DNA of 39,432 nt from Bacteriovoracaceae bacterium. Its GTDB lineage: Bacteria; Bdellovibrionota; UBA1018. The notes below the pieces were generated by a model. The model worked only from the letters and a program-made list of their open reading frames with translations. It made no database searches and was not told where the DNA came from. Below are positions 8,379-20,200 of the stretch, piece by piece. The stretch covers positions 1 through 39,432 of the forward strand of contig CANHSO010000006.1 in assembly GCA_947463705.1 (NCBI GenBank), read 5' to 3'. Each line of letters starts with the position of its first letter. The first letter of the stretch is position 1. A program made the position numbers and the translations under genes.

Positions 8379-11300
8379 CTACCTCTGAGCGGCCTCTTTC
8401 AGTTGTTGGAGTTGTCCGTTCTCTAGCGTTGCAGGAGGGGCATTCATTTTCAGTGCTTCGTGAAGCTGTTCGGGTTGACGGGTTAAAAAGTAGTATTGAA
8501 TGAGAGCTGCCTTGGCAATGGATCTCAAATTTTCAGGGGCGTTCTTGTTCAGTTGGGATAGGGTCTGAATCGACTCTGGGTGTGCACCTATGCGACTTAA
8601 AATCAAAGCTCTTGCGAATTGGATTTCATCCTCGGTCCAGATCTTCCGAACGGTGATCATTTGTAGGAGATAAAATGCATGGTTCCATTGTGATTTTTGG
8701 AGAGCCTGGGCTAATTTTTGTTCTACACCTTGAGCGCTTTTCAAGAGAATGAGCCACCTCGGGTCGCTGAGGATCATTGGAGTCTTAGGCGAAACAGCGC
8801 TTACCTTGGCGCGAACAGAGAGAGCCTGAGCCTGTTTTTCAGTCTCAAATGCCGTTTTTAAAAATGGATCTGCGATGCTATGGAGTGACTTTATATAGTC
8901 TTCATGGGACATCTGCCCCAGCTTTTTAGAGTAGGGAATTGCTAAAATGTCGTCCGAAAAATCCCTAAAAATTTGACTCCTAAACTGGAGACCTGCAGCC
9001 TTAAGATACGACCATCCGAGAATCTCAAGTGAAGTGCTGAGTGACTCATAGGTCTTGATGAGCTGCACACGAGCCTTAATTTGTGCGGGATTGAGTTGGA
9101 GTTGAGCCGAGTTTCGAATTTGAGATCGAATCGACTGGAGTGCGCCTGGCAAAACGGAAAAAAGTCGTTTAAGAATTGAAAACTGAGAAAGATGATCCAC
9201 AGACTCCCAGTTTGCAATTATTGCCCTCAGTGCCTGATCATTGGCTTTTAGTCCGACGGAGGCTGAATTTTCTAAAACCAGAGTAGCCCAAAGGGGACGA
9301 ACATTCGGTGAGGCTGTTCGAACCAGTTGCAAGGCTTGAGTTAGCTCTTTTGCATTGAAGGGCTGCGGCCTGTTGAAGTTCAACCATGCTCGATAGTGCT
9401 CGCAAGTCTGATGGAAAGAGTGATCGCAAAAGTGAGAGTCATTCAGGACCTCTTGGCTGAGTTTACTGAGTCCAAAGATCCAACTAAATTTTAATAAACG
9501 TTCTTTTACTCCCCGATAAGTCTCATTCGGTAGTTCGCGACTCTTGAACTGAATTTTAACGATTTCTTTTAGTTTCTCGAGAGCAGTGTCTAATTCAAAA
9601 CGATCTTCTGCAAGTTTCGAGTCAATCAACGCCACTTGAATTGGACTCCCGAGTGAATAGTGGCCTAAGATTTCTCGCCATTTTTGACTGGATTCTGTAT
9701 CCTTATGAGCCAGGGCTTCTTTGAGTCCGAGGCCGACTAGTTCAGCGGCGTGGACGTGACTGGGCATGCTATCTTTTAAGTAGTTGATTGCCAAGCTGAG
9801 TAACAAGTCCTGATTAGCAGATTTGACCTGCGAACGAAATTTCTCAAAATAGGCGTCGTCTAAAAGCTGTTTGATCTGATTGACGATGGTTATGTTTTGA
9901 GTGGAGAAATTAGGCTGAGCCTGATGCGACTCGACAATGACATCTTCCCACTTTCCTTCATTGGTCAGAAATTCAATGAGTCGAGCTTCTGCTAGAGCAG
10001 CCGCTTGTGTTTTTGGATAGGTTTTAATCAATTCTTTGAGTTGTTTTTGATAGTTTTCTCGATCACCAATTCTTAGTAATAAGTCACAGATCACAAGAGC
10101 AAAGTGTTCGTGGTCGGCTGGAGTAAGATTGGACTTGCTTCCTTCAAAATCCTTGATCCAGAGGTTCACCTGGTTTTTTAATAAATCACTGACGACTGGA
10201 TGCTCTTTTGACTTCGATGCTGTTCGGTCGCTGCCCTTGCCTGGAATTAGCAGGTATTTTGTCTGGAGAATTTGGGCCCGAAGTTGAGATTTCAGAGTCT
10301 GAAACTGGGGCGTTGCGTCTAAATATTCTTCTGATTTTGTATAAAATTTAGCAGCCTCATTAAGTCTGTTTCTTTGAAAAGCATCCTCCCCTTGTTTCAT
10401 GTAAATCGTTGCTAGGACCTTGCGGCCTGATGGATCTATTTTTATCAATTCAATGCATTGATTGTGTAGATTCTCACCTTTTTCAGGAGTGTATCCAGTA
10501 AAATTTTTCAGTTTCCCTTGTCGTATTTGTCTGAAAATTCCGACAAGCGTAGATGCGATCTCTTCTGTTATTGAGTTTTTTTCGTTTTCTTTTTTTTTGT
10601 AATCGAGTCTAGAACGAATCAAAGAAATATTGAAATACAAGGATTGAAAATCTCGTTTTTCCAGTGATCGGATGATCAGCTTGTTGATGATTTCTTGTTG
10701 AATTTCTGATTTAATTATAGGATTGAGGGTGATGTTTTTTGAAAATTGGTAAATTAGTCCCTCATTTCCATTTGATCTGAGTAAATTCATGAGCTGCTTG
10801 ACCATGGATTGAATATGGGATCCAGATTTTAGACTGACGAAATAGGGGATGGCCGCGTCGATATTAAAGCCAGGTGTCTTTTTCGAAATGCCATGAAAAT
10901 AAAAAAGTACGATATTGTTTAGAAGCTGTTGCTCCAATTGGTCGGATTCAACTGTGATTAAAGGATTTTTTTTTGTTCCTTGATTTCGAGTTAAGCTAAG
11001 TTCTTTTTCAAGATACTTAATAGCCTGATTAGTCTGGTCTAGGTAGTAATATCCAAAACCAATATGATGCAATATGATGCTTTCGGATTCGGTTGATCGA
11101 GTCAAGACTTCGAGAGAAAGTACAGTATTTAATGCTTCATTGTACCTTTTTTCTGAAACGAGCAATTCGTAGAGCTTAATATTTGAGCTGAGATAAAGAT
11201 CGGACCTTGGATAAGTCTTGATGAGTTTTGCAAGCGTTTCAATAGCCTCTTTATTCTTTTTGAGTTCAGAAAAAGCTTTGGCTCGGTAGGCTAAGATCTG

Positions 11301-11684
11301 ATCTAATTCACGATAATTTTTGTAACTTTTTTGAAATGAAGCTGATTCTAACAAAATGAGATCAAGAGTTGATTGGTAGTCTTGTGTGCGTCTATTGATT
11401 TCATTTGTTGTGGTCGAGCTGTGGATTAGCCGAAACTGAGAAGTACTCAACTGGCTCATTGCCTCGATGATTTTGAACTTAAACTCAGCATCAGACGATG
11501 AATCTGGATGTGAGTTGAGATGATCTCGAAGCAATTGAATCTTGCTGATTTGTGCTGAAGTCACTTGAAGATCAAGCTGCCTTAGATCATCCTCAGACGA
11601 CGACTCATTTTGAGCAAGGGCGAATCGGGTCAGAATCGTAAGAGTCACAACAGCCGTTAGAGCAAATGATTTGATCTGGCCCAC
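8379..11684 (-). CDS. Large exported TPR/alpha-solenoid protein (1101 aa), GltD/AgmU-like by architecture
   Basis: Signal peptide (SFALTAVVTLTILTRFALAQ) and repeated helical TPR-type segments (ALAYRAKAFSELKKNKEAIETLAKLIKTYP-like; HHIGFGYYYLDQTNQAIKYLEKEL). Confidence 0.75.
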   Translation of the reverse strand: MGQIKSFALTAVVTLTILTRFALAQNESSSEDDLRQLDLQVTSAQISKIQLLRDHLNSHPDSSSDAEFKFKIIEAMSQLSTSQFRLIHSSTTTNEINRRTQDYQSTLDLILLESASFQKSYKNYRELDQILAYRAKAFSELKKNKEAIETLAKLIKTYPRSDLYLSSNIKLYELLVSEKRYNEALNTVLSLEVLTRSTESESIILHHIGFGYYYLDQTNQAIKYLEKELSLTRNQGTKKNPLITVESDQLEQQLLNNIVLFYFHGISKKTPGFNIDAAIPYFVSLKSGSHIQSMVKQLMNLLRSNGNEGLIYQFSKNITLNPIIKSEIQQEIINKLIIRSLEKRDFQSLYFNISLIRSRLDYKKKENEKNSITEEIASTLVGIFRQIRQGKLKNFTGYTPEKGENLHNQCIELIKIDPSGRKVLATIYMKQGEDAFQRNRLNEAAKFYTKSEEYLDATPQFQTLKSQLRAQILQTKYLLIPGKGSDRTASKSKEHPVVSDLLKNQVNLWIKDFEGSKSNLTPADHEHFALVICDLLLRIGDRENYQKQLKELIKTYPKTQAAALAEARLIEFLTNEGKWEDVIVESHQAQPNFSTQNITIVNQIKQLLDDAYFEKFRSQVKSANQDLLLSLAINYLKDSMPSHVHAAELVGLGLKEALAHKDTESSQKWREILGHYSLGSPIQVALIDSKLAEDRFELDTALEKLKEIVKIQFKSRELPNETYRGVKERLLKFSWIFGLSKLSQEVLNDSHFCDHSFHQTCEHYRAWLNFNRPQPFNAKELTQALQLVRTASPNVRPLWATLVLENSASVGLKANDQALRAIIANWESVDHLSQFSILKRLFSVLPGALQSIRSQIRNSAQLQLNPAQIKARVQLIKTYESLSTSLEILGWSYLKAAGLQFRSQIFRDFSDDILAIPYSKKLGQMSHEDYIKSLHSIADPFLKTAFETEKQAQALSVRAKVSAVSPKTPMILSDPRWLILLKSAQGVEQKLAQALQKSQWNHAFYLLQMITVRKIWTEDEIQFARALILSRIGAHPESIQTLSQLNKNAPENLRSIAKAALIQYYFLTRQPEQLHEALKMNAPPATLENGQLQQLKEAAQR

Positions 11685-11686
11685 AC

Positions 11687-12181
11687 CTAGTTATCCTCTG
11701 CTACAATCAACTTGTAGGTTTCAAAGCCGCTCAGTGACGCGGTTGCCAGTACTTTTTTGACGAGATCTACCGGAGCGTCTCGATCTGCTAAAATCATCAG
11801 CGGAGTCTTTTTCCGCAGTTCAGGTTCTTTTTCTTTAATTCCCAACAGTGACTGACGGAGTGTGTGCAAACTGCCATCCTGGGCTAGATCTTCTGGTTTG
11901 TATTTGAACTGATTGAGTGGAATGACTTCATGATGGTCGAATTTGATCGCATCCTTTAGGATCTCAATTCCCAATGTATCCATCACTGGCTTGAGGCTAC
12001 TCACTTCTGGGAGTTGAATTCCTGCATCGGGCGTAAATGGGGCAGCCTCTGAACTAAAACTTTTGAGTAGAAAAACGAGTAGAATAACAAAAACGTCGGC
12101 CATAGACGTGATTTGAAGTGCAAAATCCTCAGAAGGTCGTTTCCTCTTGAGGAGCGATTTTCGTTTTTTTTGTGAGCTCAT
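11687..12181 (-). CDS. ExbD/TolR-family protein (second paralogue)
   Basis: Short cytoplasmic basic N-terminus, ALQITSMADVFVILLVFLLKSFSS with TM Asp, periplasmic TolR-like domain (PLMILADRDAPVDLVKKVLATASLSGFETYKLIV). Confidence 0.85.
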   Translation of the reverse strand: MSSQKKRKSLLKRKRPSEDFALQITSMADVFVILLVFLLKSFSSEAAPFTPDAGIQLPEVSSLKPVMDTLGIEILKDAIKFDHHEVIPLNQFKYKPEDLAQDGSLHTLRQSLLGIKEKEPELRKKTPLMILADRDAPVDLVKKVLATASLSGFETYKLIVAEDN

Positions 12182-12642
12182 GGTCCACCTGCCTCCGTAT
12201 TGAAAGCAACTGAACCAAAATTTGATTCAGCCTTCTGGATGGCTTTGACCAACTGATCATAAGAGCCCTTGTCGCTGCCAGCGACTAGAATTGAGTCAAG
12301 CGTAGGGTACTTTTGCTTGATCTGCTTGAGCTCAGAGTCAAGCTTGGCTAGTGCGACTTTCCCACCCTCATCAGGGATATCGATTTCTTGAGAACTCATT
12401 CCAGAAATCTTAAGATGAGCTTGGCCGTGGTCACCGATGTTGAGCTCTAATGAGACGAGGGGAGGATTCGGTATTTCGCCTGCAGTCTGGGTGGCTAAAA
12501 CGATATCAATTCCACCTAGATTGAGAAATGACGTAGAAATCAAAAGATAAGTGATCAAAACCGTAAAGCAGTCAATAAATGAGGAGAGATTGAGCTCGAC
12601 CTCGTAAGAGCCTGATGCGTCTCCCTGCTCGGCTACGTTCAA
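12178..12642 (-). CDS. ExbD/TolR-family protein (first paralogue)
   Basis: VELNLSSFIDCFTVLITYLLISTSFLNLGGIDIVL with TM Asp, then DSILVAGSDKGSYDQLVKAIQKAE; 4-bp overlaps with both neighbours. Confidence 0.83.
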   Translation of the reverse strand: MNVAEQGDASGSYEVELNLSSFIDCFTVLITYLLISTSFLNLGGIDIVLATQTAGEIPNPPLVSLELNIGDHGQAHLKISGMSSQEIDIPDEGGKVALAKLDSELKQIKQKYPTLDSILVAGSDKGSYDQLVKAIQKAESNFGSVAFNTEAGGP

Positions 12643-13316
12643 GCGATACTCCTTCCTGAATTGGAGTTCGTCGATTCTGTGTCTAATTCGTAGTAGCGCT
12701 GTTTGAGCAAGGTCATCATTCGGGCTGCTGAGCGTTCGATCTCTCCGACGAGTCGATTTGTCTTATTCATCAGATAGCTGTAAGCCACCATGCAGGGAAT
12801 GGCTACGAATAGTCCGAGCATCGTGGTATTCATGGCAGTCGAGATCCCTGAGGCTAAGAGCGCAGATCGCTGCTGAGCGCTTGCAGATCCTAAAGCCTCA
12901 AACGATTGAATCAAGCCCACGATGGTTCCAAAAAGTCCCATCAGCGTCGAGACGTTTGCAATCGTGCCGAGATAAGCCGTGCGCACCTGGATTCTGGCAC
13001 TGGCTTCGCTGACTAAAATTTCTATACAATCTTGAATTAAGTCTTCGGGTTGATTCGCTCTGACTAGTGCTTCACGAATCACTCGAGTGACGGGTTTAGA
13101 TGCATTTTTGTCGCAGAGTTCTAGTGCGTCTCGAAATCGATTCGCCATTACCAACGTTTTAATTTGGTTCATGAATCCGGCCAAGTTCTTCATCGGGTAA
13201 TAGAAGCTGAGTGCAAAGGCCCGCTCCAACGTAATGATCAGGGCGAGTGCCGCTGAGACGATAATCGGTCCAGTGTGTCCTAAGTTACTGAGAATAAAAT
13301 CAATCATTTTAGTCAT
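12639..13316 (-). CDS. MotA/TolQ/ExbB proton channel family protein (AglR-like)
   Basis: TLERAFALSFYYP...IANVSTLMGLFGTIVGLIQSFEALGSASAQQRSALLASGISTAMNTTMLGLFVAIPCMVAYSYL is diagnostic of MotA_ExbB. Confidence 0.93.
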   Translation of the reverse strand: MTKMIDFILSNLGHTGPIIVSAALALIITLERAFALSFYYPMKNLAGFMNQIKTLVMANRFRDALELCDKNASKPVTRVIREALVRANQPEDLIQDCIEILVSEASARIQVRTAYLGTIANVSTLMGLFGTIVGLIQSFEALGSASAQQRSALLASGISTAMNTTMLGLFVAIPCMVAYSYLMNKTNRLVGEIERSAARMMTLLKQRYYELDTESTNSNSGRSIA

Positions 13317-13432
13317 AGTCGTACTGGCGCATACGCGCCCCTCTCTTTGGCGTAACGGTATTGTGAGTCAAGAACTTGAGTTGGGAATTCAAGTTGTTTT
13401 ACATGAGCAGGACATATTGCCGAAATGATTGG

Positions 13433-14209
13433 CTATGGCCTGTAAGTGCAGCGAATTCCGTAGTAGGTAGAGGGGGTGGTTCCCTTAAGGACATTGGTAC
13501 CATTGACTCCATAGGTGATTTCCCGCTGTGCTGCACCTGTCCACTGGGTAATAGGATTAAGAGCCAAGGCTCCGTTAAATCCATAAATCGTTTGGCCGTT
13601 TTGTAGGTCTCTGCCCGTCTGGCTGGCTGCGTCACCTGCGAGATTGGAGATATTATTCCATTCAGCGGCTGTTAGCAGAGCAAAATTTGAATAGGTGCTG
13701 GTGCCGAAGTTCAGCCTATCACCGTAACCTTTGCAGGCAAAGTCCGCAGCGGTTGCCTCGAACTCTTGAGTGCAAAATGCAAAGTTAATGTCTCTGCCTA
13801 AAAACGATATGGTTCTGTCTCCGGACGAAGGGTAACTTGTACACTGTGCTGAATTCGTTGCTGAGAGATCATTGTAAGTTTGGCCACATCTGTAGCCACT
13901 AAATGAACTAGCTAAAAAAATTCCAGATATAAATTCTCCTGATCCAAGACTGATTCTGAGCGGGGGTTCTATGCTCGTGGTTCCAAAATTCCCAGAAGTA
14001 TTGTTAAAGAGATTACCCCATGAACCTTTAAAAAATGGTCTTGTAGAATAGGCGATATAGTTATCTCTACATGTGACTTGTGAGCTAGTCCTACCAAATT
14101 CATGGTATTCACCGCTGCTTTGATAGGTCATTTGGTACTGAGAAACACAGAAATCAGCGACTGATGCGTTTATATTTTTTGATGGAACTCCCACGAATCC
14201 AGTCGGGCA
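13433..14209 (-). other. FGE/SUMF1- or C-type-lectin-like C-terminal domain of giant protein
   Basis: CPTGFVGVPSKNINASVADFCVSQYQMTY ... ADFACKGYGDRLNFGTSTYSNFALLTAAEWNNISNLAGD ... YYGIRCTYRP; AC..yG..L.taaEWn.I pattern typical of FGE-related domains. Confidence 0.5.
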
Positions 14210-17200
14210 TGAAAAGTTATTGTTAAAGTAATAAATTTTAATTGAGGAATTATTCCATCGATCAGTTGACTTGATATTAATCGTGAATGGTACATTCGAG
14301 TTGTCTTTGAGATTCGCGGTAACCGTTAGAATCCCTGCCGTATTATCAAAGTTAAAAGTAGATCGTCTGTTGCGGAATTCACTACTGGTCTCAGAGAAAG
14401 TACTAGTACTAGTCTTGCTGCAGGTAGCGCTTAGGTTCTTCACATGATCTGAAGAGGATTGAGCTATTGTCGCCCCTTCGGTGACGGTCACTTCGGTGTT
14501 TGCGCTTCCGCCGGCTTGACTAGTTGTAAAAGCGTCGCAAGTGCCCGTGAGTTTCAATGAGAGGGTCTTCATTTGGAAGGGGCTTCCACTGGTTCCACTT
14601 CCAGAGATGAGACCAAAAGCTGGCCGAGCAGACGGTTGGGTCGGGGGGGAGTTGTAAAGCCAGAGGTAGGGCAATGTTGGAGTTGTGCTTCCGCTTGGAT
14701 TGACTAGTGTCCCTTGAACGTTATAGGTCGTTGGGTCATTTGCGGTAGCTACCCTAAGTTGATATTGAATCAGGGTGTCTGTCGGTTGGGCTTCGTTCGA
14801 TAGCCCAGAGGAATCCTGGCAGAAGAGACCTTTAGATGCGTCAGTGGTGCAGGTAGTTCCAGCTCCAGGTTGGGCGAAGCTGTAGGTGTAAATTGGACTT
14901 CCATAATTGCCATTGCAGGTCGGAGCTGTGAAAGTAAATTGGGGTATTGTACTGATCGTGCCGATCAGACTCGGGTTATCTTCTCCTACTTTTCTCCAGA
15001 CCTGAATCCCGGTAATCGGAATAGCTGAGGTGATTTGGTCGAGCTTCAGTCTCCATCTCCATTTTGCTTTAGCCGCGGCCGAATCGTCGCCGTCAGGATC
15101 CCGAGTGGGAGTGATTGCAAGTGTGGGGTTAAACGTAGGTTGGATGCTACTCGAGTAAGTAGGCACATCTAATTCTTGAATCGAGCCAGTCCGATTGGTG
15201 CATGTGCTGTCTGCGGCACCCGTGCACGCGTCCACTTGGACACAAAGGGGTCGGTGTTTATCGAAGCAACTTCCTGCACCTGAGTTAATGGTGAGGTTTC
15301 TCGATGTAGATGAGCCGGCTATCCAACTCGTCAAAATTGGGGAGGGGGTAAAAGAGCCTGAAGGCGTGCAGGTTCCCCCACTGACACTCGATTTATTCCA
15401 GAGTTGCGCTCGATAACTGGCAACTGGCGCCGGGGAGTTGACGACCATGGGTTTAGCCGTGCCTGTTGACAGATTCACAGTGACCGAATTGCTAGATGGC
15501 CAGGTTGCAGTTGGGTTAAATTGAGGCTCAATGGTGAAGGTGCGGCAAATATAGTGATCTAAGGATGTAGAATTGACCAAGGTGGCTCTGATCTTATAGC
15601 ATATCCTTGGGGAGCGAACTGTTGCACCGTTATCTGACCACAGCCCGGTAGATCGACCGGTTAGGGTGGCAGAGTAGATGTAGTTCTGCTGGCACCCACT
15701 GGGTAGGGTATCTGAAGGGTTTAGGGGCGACAAAGTCACCTGGGTTGCGCTGGCCCAATCGCTAGGTACGGTTGTGCCGTTCGAGTCGGCAATAGGAGCC
15801 CCAGGGGTGTAGAATACGCGCTGAAGAGTTAAGTCGCCATTCAGTCTGCTTGGAGCACTCACGGTGATCGGGATTCTCCAGTTCCACGTGCGGGAATCAT
15901 CAGACGAGCCGGGCGAAAAACTGACGGCAGGAGTATGAAAGGTTCCGATGGCGCCCCCGGGGGTAGCTGTTATGCTCAGAGCGTTACTGCGAGTCCGAAA
16001 AAAGGATGAAATCGCCTGCCCCCCAGACGCATTCTTGGCAAAGGTGCAGATACCAGTCCCGGCGGCGTTGTTACAAGCTTGGAGAGCAGTACAATAGTTT
16101 TGTTGAAAGTCATCTTGAGTTGCAGTGCACGTATTAAAAAAGTTACCGATTGGAATTCCAGTGGGGAGCGGACTTGCTGAACTTGCGGGCAAGGGAGATG
16201 CGACGACTGGATTGGCTCCGCTTGATGCGGGAACTGAAGTCTGACACCCCGCTCCGGTTTGTTTCCAGACGTAAATTTTGTAAGAACGGATCCCGCTCGC
16301 GCGCATCGCTTGACCGCTGAAGGCGATCTGGTCGGTAGCTGATGTGTAAGTGACACCGCTGACGGTAAATGAGGGAATCGGTGTGATCGTTGCTAAGGAA
16401 CGGTCGGATGCTGTGAGGGGTTGAGACGTTGGGCCGCTTGATGCTGGGAGTGCCGCGAGTAAGCGGTATTGGATCTGGCGTGTGTGACTTGGATCGTACG
16501 AATAAGTCGTGTAAGTGTCGGAGTTTCCAAGAAAATCAGACCCTGTGTCGAGGTGGCCCGATTCACCGCTATTAGCGAATGAGTTATCAGCTGCGGTGAG
16601 CTTGTAGCACCAAGGATTGCTGGATGATGATGTTGTAGTGAGATCACTGCAACTCACCGGGGTTAGGGTGGGGGATGGACTCGATGCGATGTTGACATCG
16701 GCTGAGGTCGTACTTGCCCCTGATATCAGTCCGGTTACATTCCGCTTTAGGGTGACGTCGCCGGTAGTGAGACTGCTGGTCCATGACTGGATCGTAGCGT
16801 TGAGTGTCCAGCCGAACTGAAATTTACCGAACTGATTAAAGTCAGAAGTCACCGGCGAAAATGAATACGAGGGCGCCGGCGCATCGTTGTGGAAGTTCTG
16901 ACAAATGGTCCCGAGAGTAGGACTTGCTGTTGGATCGGTCGGAGTAGCTTTGATTTGGTAGCACACTCGGTTGTAGTCAAAGTTAGAAGCGTCGTTCCAC
17001 CCTAATCCATTCTGTTGTCCAGAAGGAGTTGTGACGGAGCCGTCAGTCCAATCTCCTGTGTAGAAAGGTGTCGTGGAATTTCTTTGGTTGGTAGTGAGGG
17101 TGTCGCTGCTTCTAAGATTGAGAGTCATTTCATTGAGAGCGTTAGCGGGGGACGAAGGAGTCGGGGAGGCATATATACTCAGATTAGTGCAGCCGGAACA

Positions 17201-20200
17201 GTTCGAATCGGGAGAACTCGAAGGCGCTGGAATGGTGGGACTTGATGCGAAGAAGCGCTTCACTTCGACTGTGCTGAGAGTGTAAGGCGACTTGACTGTA
17301 AACGAAGGATTCCAAGTAAAATGCCTGACGTTCCTGCCTCCGATCGGGGAGACATAATTCGAGTAGTCAAATTCACGAGGGGCACCTGTGATGCTACCTG
17401 CTGCAATCGTGACATCAGGCGTTCCAGTTCCTCTGCGGTAAACAGTTTGGGGAGATGAGGCAACCCAAAAATCATCACTGCCGGTGCCGGCGTGATGAGC
17501 CCTGACATTCACACAATAGTCAGCGATTCGATCTGCTGTTGAGGTGAGCCCGGCAGTTGCACTGTTTTTAAGGTCGGAGAAAGTGATTGGAATTGAGGTT
17601 CCATTTTGAATGTCGGAATAACTCAGTGCAGCCGAAGGCCTAAAAATATCAGCGTCTGCAACGGAGGATCGACTGCAATTCCCGCTCCCTTTTCTCCAAA
17701 CCTCGATTTGGTAGGCGGGAGATCCGAAGCGACTTGAAGATACAGGCATCGGTGAAGCTAAAACTCCGAACCGGTCGTTGCCTGGCGTTGTTGCGTCTGG
17801 CGTCACTGTAGGGGAAGCGAGTGGACCAAACGGCGTGCCATTGCGGACTTGGACGGTCGCAAGGTTGGCTAGGTCTGTCCCACCGAGAAGTGAAGCCTGA
17901 TAGTTGAAATATCGGTCACCGGGTGCAAACGGACTATACGTCGCATTGGGCCAGGTACCTGAGTCGACATTGGCTTCATTCCCTAATTGAGACGTGCTGT
18001 CGGGAATCTGCATCTCATAGCACCAGCCGTAGGTGGCGCCTGTATTACAACTGGCCACAGAAACTGGAGAGGGACTGGGCGAAGCCACTGTGTTTTGTGC
18101 GATCGAGCTCCAATTTGGAGTGGAAGCCGAAGCTACTTTCCGCTTGAATATCACGTCGCCTGGAATCAGTGAGCCGCTTGGCGAAAACACTCGAGCAGCG
18201 AGAGCCCAAGTCGATCGGGTTTTTCCGGAGGAGTTGAAATCAGTGACAGGCGAAGGGCTTGGACTGATGAGGGTCAGGGTCGGTTGATCGTTAGAGAGAT
18301 CCACTGTGCCACAGTAGTCTTGTGTGGTGCTCACTCCTCGCGAGGTCGCTGTGACCCGATAACAAATTTTATGGAAATTAAAGTAGTCAGCGTCTGACCA
18401 GTTGCCGATTGCGCTTGAGGACTCAGCTGTGCCGTCTGTTTTTGCGTGCATTGTGATTACGTCATTTTGAGCTCCAGAAGCTCGTACGATGAAGTTGCCA
18501 GGACCGGTCGAGGGTAGGCTGTAAATGCTACTGATTGGGCTATAGGACGCTGTAGGTGTAGCAAAGTTTGCGTCGGTCGGAGCAGTGTTGCTGAGTAAAT
18601 GGGCCCTTGTGACAGTGATGGATTGCACCAAGTCATCTGAGCTGATGCTAAATTTTGGATTCCAAATCCAGGTATAGCGGTCACGCCCACTGACTGTGGT
18701 CACCGAGGGTGATGGCGAAGGATGGACTAAGGCAGTGACAGTGGGTGCATTTGTGCTGATATAACGATGGACTGCTCGAGTTCCTGTGGCTGACGTACAG
18801 ATCTCAGTACCGCCAGAGGACCCTGGTCGGCACGCTTTGAGATCAAAGCAGAAATCGCCAATCCGGTGAGCAAATGAGGTTGCTGAAGTAACACTCGTAA
18901 AATCCGAAAAATTCGGAGTAAAGGAAGTCGTGTCACTCGGATTAATGCTCGTGAAGGTCTTGGTCTTGATGCTTGGGCTGTCGCCGGGGCCGGGGCGATT
19001 GGTGCAGTCGGTTGTGCCAGGATTGATTTCCCAGGCCTCAAAGCGGTAGCTGTGAGAGCAAGTGGCTTGGAGGCGTGTTGCGCTGAATGTCAGTTGATCT
19101 GAGGCAGCGTAGGCGCCGCTATCAAGACTGAATGAGAAGCTACTTGGGTTGGTTAAGGAGACCCAAAAGGGATCTGTTGCATCAGTTTTGCCGATTTCAG
19201 TTCCGCCACTGAGAGGCTTGACCGCTAAGCTGTATTGCACCGATCGAGCGCCTGCAAAGGGGATGTAACTTGGGTCGTTTTCGAATGGAGTGGGAGTTGA
19301 GTTCTGGAGATCTGCGAAATTAGCAGAAGCCGTGTTTCCACTTGCCTCTGCGGCGTTGATTGCGGCTGAGTTATCGTCAAAGGATGCGGTGTAGGTCCAA
19401 GGTCCGGTGCAGCTGTCACCTGCCGCCGAGCAATTGTTTGCGCCAGGGCTCCAGGTGACCGAGGGGTGTAACGCAACAGCCGACGATTGTTCCGATGATG
19501 ATCCTCCGCCTTTGATCCATGATCGATAAATATTCAGATCGCCTTCAGTGAGAGATGAGCTGTAAGAGGTGATACTGGCTCGAGCCCCCCATTGCCATTG
19601 GATTTTGCCGGCACTGTTGAAATAAGAAACGGGTGAAGGGCTTGGTGAGGCAAAAGTAATGACTGGGTTTTCACTACTGAAGTCGAAGGTGTGACAGTAT
19701 TCCCGAGTATAAACTGTAGAATCACTTTCCTGGGTTACGTTAATTTTGTAGCAGATTTTTTGGAATTTATGATCTGTGTCAAAACTCCAGTAAGACGCGG
19801 AGGTTTCACCTCTGTCAGTGGCAGGCGCACTGCCTTTGATTAAATGCATCTGATAGGTGTTTCCGCAGGTGTCACCCGCCAGTGGACGTTGAGTTATGTC
19901 GGCTGCAATATAAGAAGCGATGGGGGTAGGTGAATAGGTGGGGGCAACACTATTCAGGTCCGCTAAAGAGGTATCATTGGAAATGTGGGCTCGTTGGATA
20001 GTCACCTCGGTGAGACTAGCAGTTGTTCTCGTAATATTAAAAGTAGGGTCCCATTTCCACAGCCGTTTGAGGTGGGTTGTTGAGAGACTGGAGGACGTGG
20101 GGCTTGGAGTAAAGTTGCCGGGTGAGCCATCTGAGCCATCTGAGCCGAGGGTGATCGCAAGAGTTCCATTCGAAGCTCTCGTAATGGAATCGCCCTCAGC

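Noticed and set aside
8046-8426. Plus-strand ORFs 7961-8173 and 8046-8426
   Set aside because: Antisense to the small exported protein gene and the TPR gene end; no supportable homology.
11061-11080. Exact 10-bp direct duplication aatatgatgc aatatgatgc in the large TPR gene
   Set aside because: Very short; encodes ordinary helix residues (ILHHIGF) and needs no special explanation.
5063-13316. Ordinary Tol-Pal or TonB-ExbBD uptake locus
   Set aside because: No TolA, TolB, Pal, or TonB-dependent receptor; two ExbD genes plus TPR and AgmX/PglI-CTD proteins fit Agl/Glt/Nfs-type machines better.
13433-14209. Possible diversity-generating retroelement target (C-lectin/FGE-type C-terminus)
   Set aside because: No reverse transcriptase ORF and no recognisable template repeat in the window; fold resemblance alone is not enough.
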